Shown here piece by piece: positions 15,158-23,428 of a stretch of DNA of 27,959 bases. How positions within the stretch are numbered: position 1 is the stretch's first letter; each line of letters opens with the position of its first letter. The position numbers and the translations under genes were made by a program. The stretch is from Raineyella sp964528755 (GTDB lineage Bacteria; Actinomycetota; Actinomycetes; Propionibacteriales; Propionibacteriaceae), in assembly GCA_964528755.1 (NCBI GenBank), contig CAZGWN010000053.1, positions 1 through 27,959 on the forward strand. The letters are read 5' to 3'. Below the pieces are notes generated by a model. That model saw nothing but the letters and a program-made list of their open reading frames with translations, made no database searches and was not told the DNA's origin.

Positions 15158-15199
15158 CGGATCCCGGCTCAGAGTGCCCGGATCCCGGCTCAGAGTGCC
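15158..15199. repeat. 21-bp tandem duplication over the L,D-transpeptidase stop
   Basis: The 21-bp unit CGGATCCCGGCTCAGAGTGCC occurs exactly twice in tandem (15158-15178 and 15179-15199). The right copy contains the stop codon in use (15190-15192, minus strand) and the final Ala-Leu codons. The left copy repeats Ala-Leu-stop just beyond, in frame. Confidence 0.9.
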
Positions 15200-16542
15200 G
15201 ATCGCGACTGCCACTCGTCCCAGGACACGTTCCAGTCGGTGTAGCCGTTGCCGTCGTCCAGCTTGCGGCTCGTCCCGGTGACCACGACCGGGTCGCCGAC
15301 CTGGATGATGCCGAAGAGTTCCTTGCCGTCCGCGGTGCCCATCCCGACACAACCATGGCTGGCGTTGGTGTTGCCGAAGTACGCCGCGTTCCACGGGGCG
15401 GCGTGGAGGAACTCGCCGCTGGTCGTGATCCGCATCGCGTACTTGACCATCAGGTCGTACCCGTCGGCGGAATTGTTGGCGATGCCGACGGTCTCGGAGG
15501 CCATCCGGGTCTCGGCCAGCTTCTCCATCACGACCTTCGTGCCGCTGCGGGTCTCCGACCCGGGCTTGCCGCCGCTGACCGGCACGGTGGCGACGACCTT
15601 CCCGTTCACGTACTGGGTGAGCACGTCCTTCTTGAGGTCGACCTTGGTGATCCGCGACTTGTCGCTGATCACGAAGGTGGTCTCCGCCGAGTTCTGCCCG
15701 TACTGGTCGCCGCCGACGTCGACCCCGTTGAGGTTGGCCGTGACGGTCACCTTGGTGCCCGGCGTGAAGTACTCCTTCGGCCGCCAGTGGACCTCGGTGT
15801 CCGACACCCAGCCCCACGACCCGGTCTGTTCGGGCGTGGTCTTGACCGACAACTGCTTCTCGACTGCCTTGCGATCGGTCACCGGCAGGTCGAAGATGAC
15901 CACTACCGGCATGGCGACGCCGTAGGTCGAGTCCTCCTGGTTGACGATCGAGGTGTAGATCTGCTCGTCCAGGCTGAGGTGGGCGGTCGAGAAGGTCGAG
16001 GTGACGGTCGCCTCGGCGCCGTCGCCGGGCTGTCCGGTGGCGGTCACCGTGTATTTCGTGTCGGGATCGAGCCGCTCGGACGCCTTCCACGTCCCGTCAC
16101 TGCCGAGCCGGCCGGGAACGGTGGTGGAGACCTTCTTGCCCTTGCTGTCGGTGCCGGCGCCGCTGACCTTCACCTGGGTGATCGTCCCGGAGTCGGCCGA
16201 CACGGTGAGCAGGGTGTCGACGGGGACGTCGGACGCCTTGTCGTCGACGCTGATCGTGGCGGCGAACGGCTCCGCGGTGGGGGTGGCCGACGCCGTCTCG
16301 CCGTCGGAGACCGGTGCGTCGCGTCCCGGCAGTGACGACACATCGGGTGGTGTGCACCCGACCAGTGTCGCGGCCAACAGGAGGATGCCCACCGCTGCTG
16401 TCACGATCTTGTTCGGTCCCATGATCTTGTGCGATCCGACGATGCGCCTGCGAGCTGTGGACACGGGCCCCCCCGACGTTGACACGGGCGTGGACGGCCC
16501 GCGGTGATTCCTGAGCATGGCACCTCCGACCTCGCCCGACAC
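15190..16542 (-). CDS. L,D-transpeptidase lipoprotein (YkuD domain)
   Basis: 450 residues. It makes 3-3 cross-links in peptidoglycan, or attaches proteins to it, outside the membrane. Seen: a signal sequence near residues 45-62 (KIVTAAVGILLLAATLVGC) ending in a lipobox, so a lipoprotein; a Ser/Thr/Pro linker; immunoglobulin-like domains of the kind that precede actinobacterial YkuD domains (about residues 90-300); and the YkuD domain with the catalytic SHGCVGM (Cys398). The final Trp-rich stretch (WNVSWDEWQSRSAL) matches actinobacterial Ldt C-termini. Start choice is uncertain: GTG 16542 lies 9 bp after a TACACT box; ATG 16518 has GGAGGT just upstream; an internal ATG before GPNKIV would give the shortest signal peptide. 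Confidence 0.88.
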   Translation of the reverse strand: MSGEVGGAMLRNHRGPSTPVSTSGGPVSTARRRIVGSHKIMGPNKIVTAAVGILLLAATLVGCTPPDVSSLPGRDAPVSDGETASATPTAEPFAATISVDDKASDVPVDTLLTVSADSGTITQVKVSGAGTDSKGKKVSTTVPGRLGSDGTWKASERLDPDTKYTVTATGQPGDGAEATVTSTFSTAHLSLDEQIYTSIVNQEDSTYGVAMPVVVIFDLPVTDRKAVEKQLSVKTTPEQTGSWGWVSDTEVHWRPKEYFTPGTKVTVTANLNGVDVGGDQYGQNSAETTFVISDKSRITKVDLKKDVLTQYVNGKVVATVPVSGGKPGSETRSGTKVVMEKLAETRMASETVGIANNSADGYDLMVKYAMRITTSGEFLHAAPWNAAYFGNTNASHGCVGMGTADGKELFGIIQVGDPVVVTGTSRKLDDGNGYTDWNVSWDEWQSRSAL

Positions 16543-16551
16543 CTACCTCGC

Positions 16552-16557
16552 AGTGTA
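16552..16557 (-). promoter_or_regulatory. -10 box of the L,D-transpeptidase gene
   Basis: TACACT on the minus strand ends 9 bp before the GTG at 16542 and 33 bp before the ATG at 16518. It is the only good TANNNT box in this stretch. Confidence 0.4.
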
Positions 16558-16672
16558 GGGGGCGCGGGTTACAAAACCGGTCCCTCGACCGCGGCGTGGC
16601 ACCGTTCGCGCCCGGTGGCGCCGCCGCTGACCCCGGCACGACTGCCCGGACAGGGGCTTAGGGGACCCTTCC

Positions 16673-16700
16673 TTGCCTACGCGGACAATAACGCAATAAT
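16673..16700 (+). promoter_or_regulatory. Promoter of the suf operon
   Basis: TTGCCT (16673-16678), a 16-bp spacer and AATAAT (16695-16700) lie 6 bp before the sufR GTG at 16707. This is the most consensus-like promoter in the window, and it implies a leaderless sufR mRNA. An imperfect palindrome directly upstream (16658-16672) could be an operator. Confidence 0.55.
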
Positions 16701-16706
16701 GGCTTT

Positions 16707-17615
16707 GTGGAAATCCGGAGGAGCGGCACTGTTCCGTCGGCCGGTGGTTCCCGAACCGCCGCGCCGACGGCGAAGACTGGGCTCGCGAGCCGGGCGGAGA
16801 GCCCGGACGTCGCCACGCGCCTGCCGACACCCAGTGTGCCGGAGGCCGATCACACCACCCGGCAGCGGGTGGTCCGCTCGATCCTCGAGCACGGCCCGTC
16901 CACGGCCGGCCAACTTGCCGAGCGGCTCGCGCTCACCCCGGCGGCGGTGCGCCGCCACCTGGCGTCGCTGGAGGACAGCGGCGATCTGACGTCCGCGGAG
17001 GAGAAGGTCTACGGCACCCGTGGGCGCGGTCGGCCGGCCCGGACGTACAGCCTGACCGACGCCGGGCGGGCCCGGTTCCCGTCGGCGTACGACGAACTGG
17101 CCATCCAGGCGCTGCGCCAGTTGCGCGACACGGGCGGGCACAAGGCCGTCGAACGGTTCGCCCAGGAACGTGTGCGCGACGTCGTCGACCGGTTCTGGGG
17201 GATCCTCGACACCGCCGAGGCGGCCGGAGAGGAGGTCGACCCGGCCGAGGCGCTGACCCGGGCCCTCAACGAGCACGGCTACGTCGCCTCGACGCTACCC
17301 GCCCTCAGCGGCGAGCAGCTCTGCCAGCACCACTGCCCGGTCGCCCACGTCGCCGAGGAGTTCCCCGAGCTGTGCTCCGCCGAGACCGAGGTCTTCTCCC
17401 AGATCCTCGGCATCCACGTCCAGCGACTCGCGACCATCGCCGACGGCAACGGGGTCTGTACGACCCACATCCCGGACCGGCAGGGCCACATCCCGGACCG
17501 GCAGGGCCACATCCCGGACCGGCAGGGCCACATCCCCGACCGCACCGGTCATCCCCCCGACCGATCGGCGGTACGTGCCGACCGAGTCCCCACCCCCAGG
17601 AAGGCTGATTCATGA
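16707..17615 (+). CDS. sufR: SufR, Fe-S-sensing transcriptional repressor of suf
   Basis: 302 residues. A winged helix-turn-helix of the DeoR/ArsR type lies at about residues 53-115 (TAGQLAERLALTPAAVRRHLASLED as the recognition region, then RGRGRPARTYSLTD). The C-terminal part has cluster-binding Cys residues in QLCQHHCPVAHV and PELCSAE, plus VCTTHI (Cys206, 210, 223, 251). It is predicted to hold an Fe-S cluster and repress suf when clusters are plentiful. Odd features: a 50-residue N-terminal tail before the DNA-binding domain, and a C-terminal extension after CTTH made of four HIPDRxG heptads and one HPPDRSA. The ATGA overlap with sufB couples their translation. Confidence 0.9.
   Translation: MEIRRSGTVPSAGGSRTAAPTAKTGLASRAESPDVATRLPTPSVPEADHTTRQRVVRSILEHGPSTAGQLAERLALTPAAVRRHLASLEDSGDLTSAEEKVYGTRGRGRPARTYSLTDAGRARFPSAYDELAIQALRQLRDTGGHKAVERFAQERVRDVVDRFWGILDTAEAAGEEVDPAEALTRALNEHGYVASTLPALSGEQLCQHHCPVAHVAEEFPELCSAETEVFSQILGIHVQRLATIADGNGVCTTHIPDRQGHIPDRQGHIPDRQGHIPDRTGHPPDRSAVRADRVPTPRKADS
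17466..17570 (+). repeat. 21-bp tandem repeat coding the SufR tail
   Basis: Three identical 21-bp units (17466-17486, 17487-17507, 17508-17528) encode HIPDRQG. A fourth (17529-17549) reads HIPDRTG with silent and missense changes, and a fifth, more diverged unit (17550-17570) reads HPPDRSA. The unit length is a multiple of three, so copy-number change would keep the frame. Confidence 0.92.
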
Positions 17616-19081
17616 CGCAGACCACCACCGAGCCACAGGTCACGCGTACCGGGGATGTCGCCCGGGACGAGCCGTTGTCCCAGGCCGAGCAGATCGCCGC
17701 GCTGAGCCACTACGAGTACGGCTGGCACGACCCCGACCACGCCGGTGCCAGTGCCCAGCGGGGTCTCAACGCCGACGTCGTCGCGCACATCTCGGGCCTC
17801 AAGCACGAACCCGAGTGGATGCTCAAGCGCCGACTCAAGGCGCTCAAGCTCTTCGGGCGCAAGCCGATGCCGACCTGGGGTGCCGAGCTGGGCGGCATCG
17901 ACTTCGACAACATCAAGTACTTCGTGCGGTCCACCGAGAAGCAGGCCCAGTCGTGGGACGACCTGCCCGACGACATCCGCAACACGTACGACAAGCTGGG
18001 CATCCCCGAGGCGGAGAAGGCGCGGCTCGTCGCCGGTGTCGCGGCCCAGTACGAGTCCGAGGTCGTCTACCACAAGATCAACCAGGAGCTGGAGCGTCAG
18101 GGTGTGATCTTCCTGGACACCGACACCGGCCTCAAGGAGCACCCGGAGATCTTCGAGGAGTACTTCGGCACCGTCATCCCGGCCGGCGACAACAAGTTCG
18201 CCTCGCTCAACACCGCGGTGTGGTCGGGCGGCTCGTTCATCTACGTGCCCAAGGGCGTCCACGTCGACATCCCGCTGCAGGCGTACTTCCGGATCAACAC
18301 CGAGAACATGGGCCAGTTCGAGCGGACCCTGATCATCGCCGACGAGGGTGCCTACGTGCACTACGTCGAGGGATGTACGGCGCCGATCTACAAGTCGGAC
18401 TCGCTGCACTCGGCGGTGGTCGAGATCATCGTGAAGAAGGGCGCCCGGGTGCGCTACACGACGATCCAGAACTGGTCCAACAACGTCTACAACCTCGTCA
18501 CCAAGCGCGCCGTGTGCGAGGAGGGCGCGACGATGGAGTGGATCGACGGCAACATCGGCTCCAAGGCCACGATGAAGTATCCGGCGGTCTACCTGACCGG
18601 TGAGCACGCCCGCGGCGAGACCCTGTCCATCGCCTTCGCCGGCGAGGGCCAGCACCAGGACACGGGGTCGAAGATGGTCCACCTGGCGCCGCACACCTCC
18701 AGCACCATCGTGTCGAAGTCGGTCGCCCGTGGTGGCGGTCGGGCCTCCTACCGCGGTCTGGTGCACGTGGAGGAGGGTGCCCACCACTCCGCATCCTCGG
18801 TGCGCTGTGACGCGCTGCTGGTCGACCAGATCTCGCGGTCGGACACGTACCCGTACGTGGACGTGCGCGAGGACGACGTGTCGATGGCCCACGAGGCGAC
18901 CGTCTCGAAGGTGTCGGCCGACCAGTTGTTCTACCTGATGTCGCGCGGGATGACCGAGGAGGAGGCCATGGCGATGATCGTGCGCGGCTTCATCGAGCCG
19001 ATCGCGAAGGAACTTCCGATGGAGTACGCGCTGGAGCTCAACCGGCTGATCGAGCTGCAGATGGAGGGGGCCGTCGGCTGA
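17612..19081 (+). CDS. sufB: SufB, Fe-S cluster scaffold subunit
   Basis: 489 residues, the normal full length. It forms the SufBC2D complex, on which [Fe-S] clusters are built from SufS-derived sulfur. Seen: ALSHYEYGWHDPD; the FASLNTAVWSGGSFIYVPKGVHVDIPLQAYFRIN core; YVEGCTAP; TIQNWSNNVYNLVTKRA; RGLVHVEEGAHHSASSVRCDALL; and MAHEATVSKVSADQLFYLMSRG near the C-terminus. There is no intein, unlike Mycobacterium tuberculosis SufB. The ATG overlaps the sufR stop by 4 bp and has AAGGCTGATTC upstream. sufD follows after 43 bp. Confidence 0.97.
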   Translation: MTQTTTEPQVTRTGDVARDEPLSQAEQIAALSHYEYGWHDPDHAGASAQRGLNADVVAHISGLKHEPEWMLKRRLKALKLFGRKPMPTWGAELGGIDFDNIKYFVRSTEKQAQSWDDLPDDIRNTYDKLGIPEAEKARLVAGVAAQYESEVVYHKINQELERQGVIFLDTDTGLKEHPEIFEEYFGTVIPAGDNKFASLNTAVWSGGSFIYVPKGVHVDIPLQAYFRINTENMGQFERTLIIADEGAYVHYVEGCTAPIYKSDSLHSAVVEIIVKKGARVRYTTIQNWSNNVYNLVTKRAVCEEGATMEWIDGNIGSKATMKYPAVYLTGEHARGETLSIAFAGEGQHQDTGSKMVHLAPHTSSTIVSKSVARGGGRASYRGLVHVEEGAHHSASSVRCDALLVDQISRSDTYPYVDVREDDVSMAHEATVSKVSADQLFYLMSRGMTEEEAMAMIVRGFIEPIAKELPMEYALELNRLIELQMEGAVG

Positions 19082-19124
19082 CGCCCGCCCACGCCCACCC
19101 GTCCCCGAGCCGAAGGATCCTCCC

Positions 19125-20330
19125 GTGCCGAACGAAACGCTGACCCCCACCCAACCCGAGACCCTGACCACCGCCCCGCTACCCGCCTGGTCCGCGGGCC
19201 GACCCCGGGTGGCCTCCCACCTGCACGCCATCCCGTCATGGGACATCGAGCACTTCCCGGTGCCGACCGGCCGGGAGGAGTCGTGGCGGTTCACCCCGCT
19301 GGACCGGCTCCGCGGCCTGCTGCAGGCCGGCCCCACCGGCGATCACCTGCGCTGGGACGCACAACTGCCCCAGGGCGTCACCTCCGCCGAGATCACCGGC
19401 GAGCAGGCCCGCGCGCTCGGCGGTCGCCCGCCGATCGACCGGCTGGCGGTGCTCGCCGCGGCGTACGCCCAGGGGGCCGTGCACATCGACGTCCCCGCCG
19501 GTGCCGAACCCGCCGACCCGGTGCTGCTCACCCTGACCGGTGAGGGAGTCGACCAGGTCGTGCACGGCCACATCGTGGTCACCGTCGGGGAGCGGGCGCA
19601 CGTGACGATCGTCGTCGAACACCACGGCTCGGCGACCTACGACGCCTACCTGTCGGTCGTCGTCGGCGCCCAGGCCCGGGTCAACCTGGTCGAGCTGCAG
19701 TTGTGGGACGACGACGCGGTGCACGCCGGCCAGACGTCGGTCGACATCGGCCGCGACGCGTCGGTAACCGCGGTCACCGCCACCCTCGGCGGCGACCTCG
19801 TCCGGCTCAACCAGACCACCGACTATTCGTCGGTCGGCGGGGAACTGCACCAGTACGGCATCTATTTCGCCGACGCAGGCCAGCACCTGGAACACCGGCT
19901 GCTGGTCGACCACGCCACGCCGAAGTCACTGTCCCGGGTCGACTACCGCGGCGCTCTGCAGGGCCGCGGTGCGCACACCGTGTGGATCGGGGACGTCCTC
20001 ATCCGCGCCGACGCCGAGGGCATCGACACCTACGAGTCGGACCGCAACCTGGTGCTCGCCGACGGGTGCCGCGCCGACGCCGTGCCGAACCTGGAGATCG
20101 AGACCGGTGAGATCGGCGGCGCGGGCCACTCGGCGACGACCGGCCGGTTCGACGACGAGCAGCTGTTCTATCTGATGAGCCGCGGGATCTCCGAGGAGGA
20201 CGCGCGCAAGCTGGTGGTCTTCGGGTTCTTCACCGAGATCATCCGCCGGATCGGCGTCCCGGCGATCGAGCAGCGTCTGGAGGACGCGGTGACCGCCGAA
20301 CTCGCCGCCCACGTCGGCACGATCTCGTAA
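19125..20330 (+). CDS. sufD: SufD, Fe-S cluster assembly subunit
   Basis: 401 residues, paralogue of SufB and partner in SufBC2D. The N-terminal part is variable. It has the RPRVASHLHAIPSWD and EESWRFTPLDRL segments. The beta-helix core contains DYRGALQGRGAHTVWIGDVLIRADAEGIDTYESDRNLVL. The conserved C-terminal motif is AGHSATTGRFDDEQLFYLMSRGI, with the His implicated in cluster assembly at the SufB interface. The GTG start has CGAAGGA 7 bp upstream. sufC follows after 75 bp with its own ribosome site. Confidence 0.96.
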   Translation: MPNETLTPTQPETLTTAPLPAWSAGRPRVASHLHAIPSWDIEHFPVPTGREESWRFTPLDRLRGLLQAGPTGDHLRWDAQLPQGVTSAEITGEQARALGGRPPIDRLAVLAAAYAQGAVHIDVPAGAEPADPVLLTLTGEGVDQVVHGHIVVTVGERAHVTIVVEHHGSATYDAYLSVVVGAQARVNLVELQLWDDDAVHAGQTSVDIGRDASVTAVTATLGGDLVRLNQTTDYSSVGGELHQYGIYFADAGQHLEHRLLVDHATPKSLSRVDYRGALQGRGAHTVWIGDVLIRADAEGIDTYESDRNLVLADGCRADAVPNLEIETGEIGGAGHSATTGRFDDEQLFYLMSRGISEEDARKLVVFGFFTEIIRRIGVPAIEQRLEDAVTAELAAHVGTIS

Positions 20331-20405
20331 CGGCCGTCTCCGCCGGCACGTTCCCGGCGGCCGGCACCCAGACCCCCCACCCCCAGCCTTCAGGAGACAA
20401 CAATC

Positions 20406-21173
20406 ATGGCGACCCTCGAGATCCACGACCTGCACGCGCAGGTGGAGACCGAACACGGGCCGAAGCCCATCCTCAAGGGCGTCGACCTGACCATCCGCCC
20501 CGGCGAGACCCACGCGGTGATGGGCCCGAACGGGTCAGGCAAGTCGACGCTGGCCTACACCCTGGCCGGCCACCCCAAGCACACCGTCACCGGCGGCACC
20601 GCCACCCTCGACGGCAAGGACCTGCTGACGATGACCGCCGACGAGCGGGCCCGCGCCGGCCTCTTCCTCGCCATGCAGTACCCGGTCGAGGTGCCCGGTG
20701 TGTCGGTGGCCAACTTCCTCCGGGCGGCCAAGACAGCCATCGACGGCCAGGCGCCGAAGATCCGCACCTGGACCAAGGACGTCACCGCCGCCCTGGCCCG
20801 GCTCAACCTCGACGCGACGTTCTCGGGCCGCTCGGTCAACGAGGGCTTCTCCGGCGGCGAGAAGAAGCGTCACGAGATCGCCCAGTTGGAGCTGCTCGAC
20901 CCGCAGGTCGCCATCCTCGACGAGACCGATTCGGGGCTCGACATCGACGCGCTGCGGATCGTCGCCGACGGCGTCAACCGCTACGTCGCCCAGGGTGACC
21001 GCGGGGTGCTGCTGATCACGCACTACTCGCGGATCCTGCGCTACATCCGGCCGACGTACGTCCACGTCTTCGTCGACGGGCACATGATCACCCGCGGCGG
21101 GCCGGAGTTGGCCGACGAGCTTGAGGCCGAGGGCTACGACAAGTACGTGAAGGCGGCGCGGGCCGATGTCTGA
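20406..21173 (+). CDS. sufC: SufC, ATPase of the Fe-S assembly complex
   Basis: 255 residues, soluble ABC ATPase that drives conformational change in SufBC2D. Walker A GPNGSGKS lies at residues 40-47, the Q-loop region at FLAMQYPVEVPGVSV, the signature FSGGEKKRHEI starts at residue 148, Walker B is VAILDETDSGLDID, and the H-loop is LLITHYSRIL. EKKRHEI and DETDSGLD are diagnostic of SufC as opposed to transporter ATPases. AGGAG lies about 9 bp before the ATG. The end overlaps sufS by 8 bp. Confidence 0.97.
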   Translation: MATLEIHDLHAQVETEHGPKPILKGVDLTIRPGETHAVMGPNGSGKSTLAYTLAGHPKHTVTGGTATLDGKDLLTMTADERARAGLFLAMQYPVEVPGVSVANFLRAAKTAIDGQAPKIRTWTKDVTAALARLNLDATFSGRSVNEGFSGGEKKRHEIAQLELLDPQVAILDETDSGLDIDALRIVADGVNRYVAQGDRGVLLITHYSRILRYIRPTYVHVFVDGHMITRGGPELADELEAEGYDKYVKAARADV

Positions 21174-22470
21174 TCCCACGACGCTCACGCCCGCACCGGT
21201 CGGGGAGGACTACGACGTGGACGCGCTGCGGACCCAGTTCCCGGTGCTCGCCCGGACCACCCCGAACGGATTCCCACTGGTCTACCTCGACTCGGCGAAC
21301 ACCTCCCAGAAGCCGCAGTCGGTGATCGATGTCGAGAGCGACTTCTACGCCCACCACAACGCCAACGTCGCCCGTGCCATGCACCTGCTCGGCGTGGAGG
21401 CGACCGAGGCGTACGAGGGCGCGCGGGCCCGGATCGCCCGCTTCATCGGTGCCGCCGACGCCTCCGAGGTGGTCTACGTCAAGAACGCGTCGGAGGGGCT
21501 CAACCTCGCCGCGAACACCCTCGGCTCCCGGCTCGGGCCCGGCGACGAGGTTGTCGTGTCGGTGATGGAGCACCACTCCAACATCGTGCCCTGGCAGTTG
21601 GTCTGCCAGCGCACCGGCGCCACGCTGCGCTGGTTCGACGTCACCGACGAAGGCCGCCTCGACATCGATCGCGCCGTCCGCGACGGACTGATCAACGAGC
21701 ACACCAAGGTCGTCTCGGTGGCCCGCCAGTCGAACGTGCTCGGCACCGTCAACCCCGTCGACAAGGTCGCTGAGCTGGCCCACGCGGTCGGTGCGGTGCT
21801 CGTCGTCGACGCCTCCCAGGCCGTCCCGCACACGCCGACCGACGTGGCCTCCTGGGGCGCGGACATGGTGGCCTTCACCGGCCACAAGATGTGCGGCCCG
21901 ACCGGCATCGGCGTCTTGTGGGGCAGGGCCGACCTGCTGGAGACGCTGCCCCCGTTCCTCGGCGGCGGTGAGATGATCGAGGTCGTCAAGATGGAGGGGT
22001 CGACGTACGCCGCCCCGCCGCATCGCTTCGAGGCGGGCACCATGCCGATCGCCCAGACCGTCATGCTCGGCGCGGCGATCGACTTCCTCGACGGGATCGG
22101 GATGGACCGGATCGCCGCGCACGAGCACAAGCTGGTGGCGTACGCGCTGGAGCAGCTCTCCCAGGTGAAGGGGCTGCGGATCCTCGGGCCGACCGAGGCC
22201 GTCGACCGCGGCTCGGCGATCTCGTTCACGCTGGACGGGGTGCACCCGCACGATGTGATGACGATCCTGGACGGCCGCGGGATCGCGGTGCGCGGCGGAC
22301 ACCACTGCGCCCGTCCGCTGCACGAGCGGTTCGGGATCCAGGCCTCGACCCGGGCGTCGTTCTACCTCTACACCACCCGCGCCGAGGTCGACGCCCTGGT
22401 TGAGGGGCTGGACTACACTCGGGACTTCTTCACCCGACCGCAGAGCCACCCTGTGGAGGCGCATCGATGA
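21166..22470 (+). CDS. sufS: SufS, cysteine desulfurase
   Basis: 434 residues, PLP-dependent class V aminotransferase fold of the SufS type. It takes sulfur from L-cysteine as a persulfide and gives alanine. Lys241 in FTGHKMCGPTG is the PLP lysine. Cys381 in RGGHHCARP is the persulfide-forming nucleophile in the short loop of group II desulfurases. MEHHSNIVPWQ is the cofactor-binding His segment. The start overlaps sufC by 8 bp and the stop overlaps sufU by 4 bp, as expected for a tightly coupled operon in which SufU takes up the sulfur. Confidence 0.97.
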   Translation: MSDPTTLTPAPVGEDYDVDALRTQFPVLARTTPNGFPLVYLDSANTSQKPQSVIDVESDFYAHHNANVARAMHLLGVEATEAYEGARARIARFIGAADASEVVYVKNASEGLNLAANTLGSRLGPGDEVVVSVMEHHSNIVPWQLVCQRTGATLRWFDVTDEGRLDIDRAVRDGLINEHTKVVSVARQSNVLGTVNPVDKVAELAHAVGAVLVVDASQAVPHTPTDVASWGADMVAFTGHKMCGPTGIGVLWGRADLLETLPPFLGGGEMIEVVKMEGSTYAAPPHRFEAGTMPIAQTVMLGAAIDFLDGIGMDRIAAHEHKLVAYALEQLSQVKGLRILGPTEAVDRGSAISFTLDGVHPHDVMTILDGRGIAVRGGHHCARPLHERFGIQASTRASFYLYTTRAEVDALVEGLDYTRDFFTRPQSHPVEAHR

Positions 22471-22931
22471 ACCCCGAGGAGATGTACCAGGAGATCATCC
22501 TGGACCACTACCGAGAGAAGCACCACAGCGGGCTGCGCGATCCGTTCGCCGCCCAGGTGCACCACGTCAACCCGAGCTGCGGCGACGAGGTCATCCTGCG
22601 GGTCCACCTCGACGGCGACACCATCACCGACGTGTCCTACGACGGGGTCGGCTGCTCGATCTCGCAGGCGTCCACCTCGGTGATGACCGACTTGGTGATC
22701 GGCAAGACCGTCGCGGAGAGCCAGAAGCTGTACGAGGACTTCCGGGAGATGATGGAGGCGCGGGGCCGGATCCAGCCCGACGAGGACGAGTTCGAGGACG
22801 GGATCGCCTTCGTCGGCGTGGCCAAGTTCCCCGCCCGTGTGAAGTGTGCCCTGCTGGGCTGGTCGGCGCTGCGCGATGCAGTGATGCGGGCCACCTCCGA
22901 ACCGGTGAGTGCCGGGAAGGGAACCGTGTGA
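22467..22931 (+). CDS. sufU: SufU, sulfur-transfer partner of SufS
   Basis: 154 residues. A Zn-dependent sulfur acceptor that activates SufS in Gram-positive bacteria; resembles IscU. Seen: NPSCGDE (Cys38, Asp40), GVGCSIS (Cys63) and ARVKCALLGW (Cys127), which are the Zn/sulfur ligands. The insertion between residues 80 and 115 is the feature that separates SufU from IscU. The start overlaps sufS by 4 bp (ATGA). The stop overlaps the next ATG (TGATG). Confidence 0.96.
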   Translation: MNPEEMYQEIILDHYREKHHSGLRDPFAAQVHHVNPSCGDEVILRVHLDGDTITDVSYDGVGCSISQASTSVMTDLVIGKTVAESQKLYEDFREMMEARGRIQPDEDEFEDGIAFVGVAKFPARVKCALLGWSALRDAVMRATSEPVSAGKGTV

Positions 22932-23428
22932 TGACCGAGAAGACCACCGAGAACCCGTACGCCCCACCGCCGTGGGTGACCGCCGACGCCGAAGGTGAGC
23001 AGAATCCGTCCGGGCGGGTCAGGGATGACGAGTTGATGGGCCGCCCGTCCGACAACAAGGCGCCCGCAGCGACCGAGGGTGCCGCCACGGGGTCGGCCGG
23101 GCCCGCCGAGGGACCGACCCCTCCGACCGTCGATGATGTGCTGGAGGGCATGCGCGACGTCGTCGACCCCGAGCTCGGGATCAACGTCGTCGACCTCGGG
23201 TTGGTGTACGGCGTCGACATCGACGACGACGCGACGGTCGTCCTCGACATGACGCTGACTACTGCCGCCTGCCCGCTCACCGACATGATCGAGGACCAGA
23301 CCGACATGGCCCTGGAGGGGCTGGCCAAGGAGGTCAGGATCAACTGGGTGTGGATGCCGCCGTGGAGCCCCGGGCGGATCACCGAGGACGGGCGCGATCA
23401 GCTTCGGGCCCTGGGGTTCAACGTCTGA
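22931..23428 (+). CDS. sufT: SufT, DUF59/MIP18-family Fe-S maturation protein
   Basis: 165 residues. The DUF59 domain covers residues 66-165: VLEGMRDVVDPELGINVVDLGLVY, then TLTTAACPLTD with the conserved Cys114, and the WVWMPPWSPGRIT motif near the end. It is thought to help Fe-S carrier or target maturation. The N-terminal 65 residues are polar and low in complexity, so this copy is longer than the usual 105 or so. The ATG at 22931 shares its A with the sufU stop. The open frame reaches back to 22400, but that part lies within sufS and sufU and was rejected. It is the last gene of the operon. Confidence 0.94.
   Translation: MTEKTTENPYAPPPWVTADAEGEQNPSGRVRDDELMGRPSDNKAPAATEGAATGSAGPAEGPTPPTVDDVLEGMRDVVDPELGINVVDLGLVYGVDIDDDATVVLDMTLTTAACPLTDMIEDQTDMALEGLAKEVRINWVWMPPWSPGRITEDGRDQLRALGFNV

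Noticed and set aside
16543..16706. Riboswitch or small RNA upstream of sufR
   Set aside because: The promoter sits 6 bp from the start codon, which leaves no leader. No conserved riboswitch fold was recognised.
17466..17570. Repeats in sufR as a CRISPR array
   Set aside because: The units are contiguous, have no spacers and keep the reading frame of a protein.
17549..19336. Open frame of 595 residues on the minus strand
   Set aside because: Antisense to sufB, with typical shadow composition.
22400..22930. Earlier start for sufT
   Set aside because: This part lies inside sufS and sufU and reads as shadow sequence. The ATG at 22931 shares a base with the sufU stop and suits the operon pattern.
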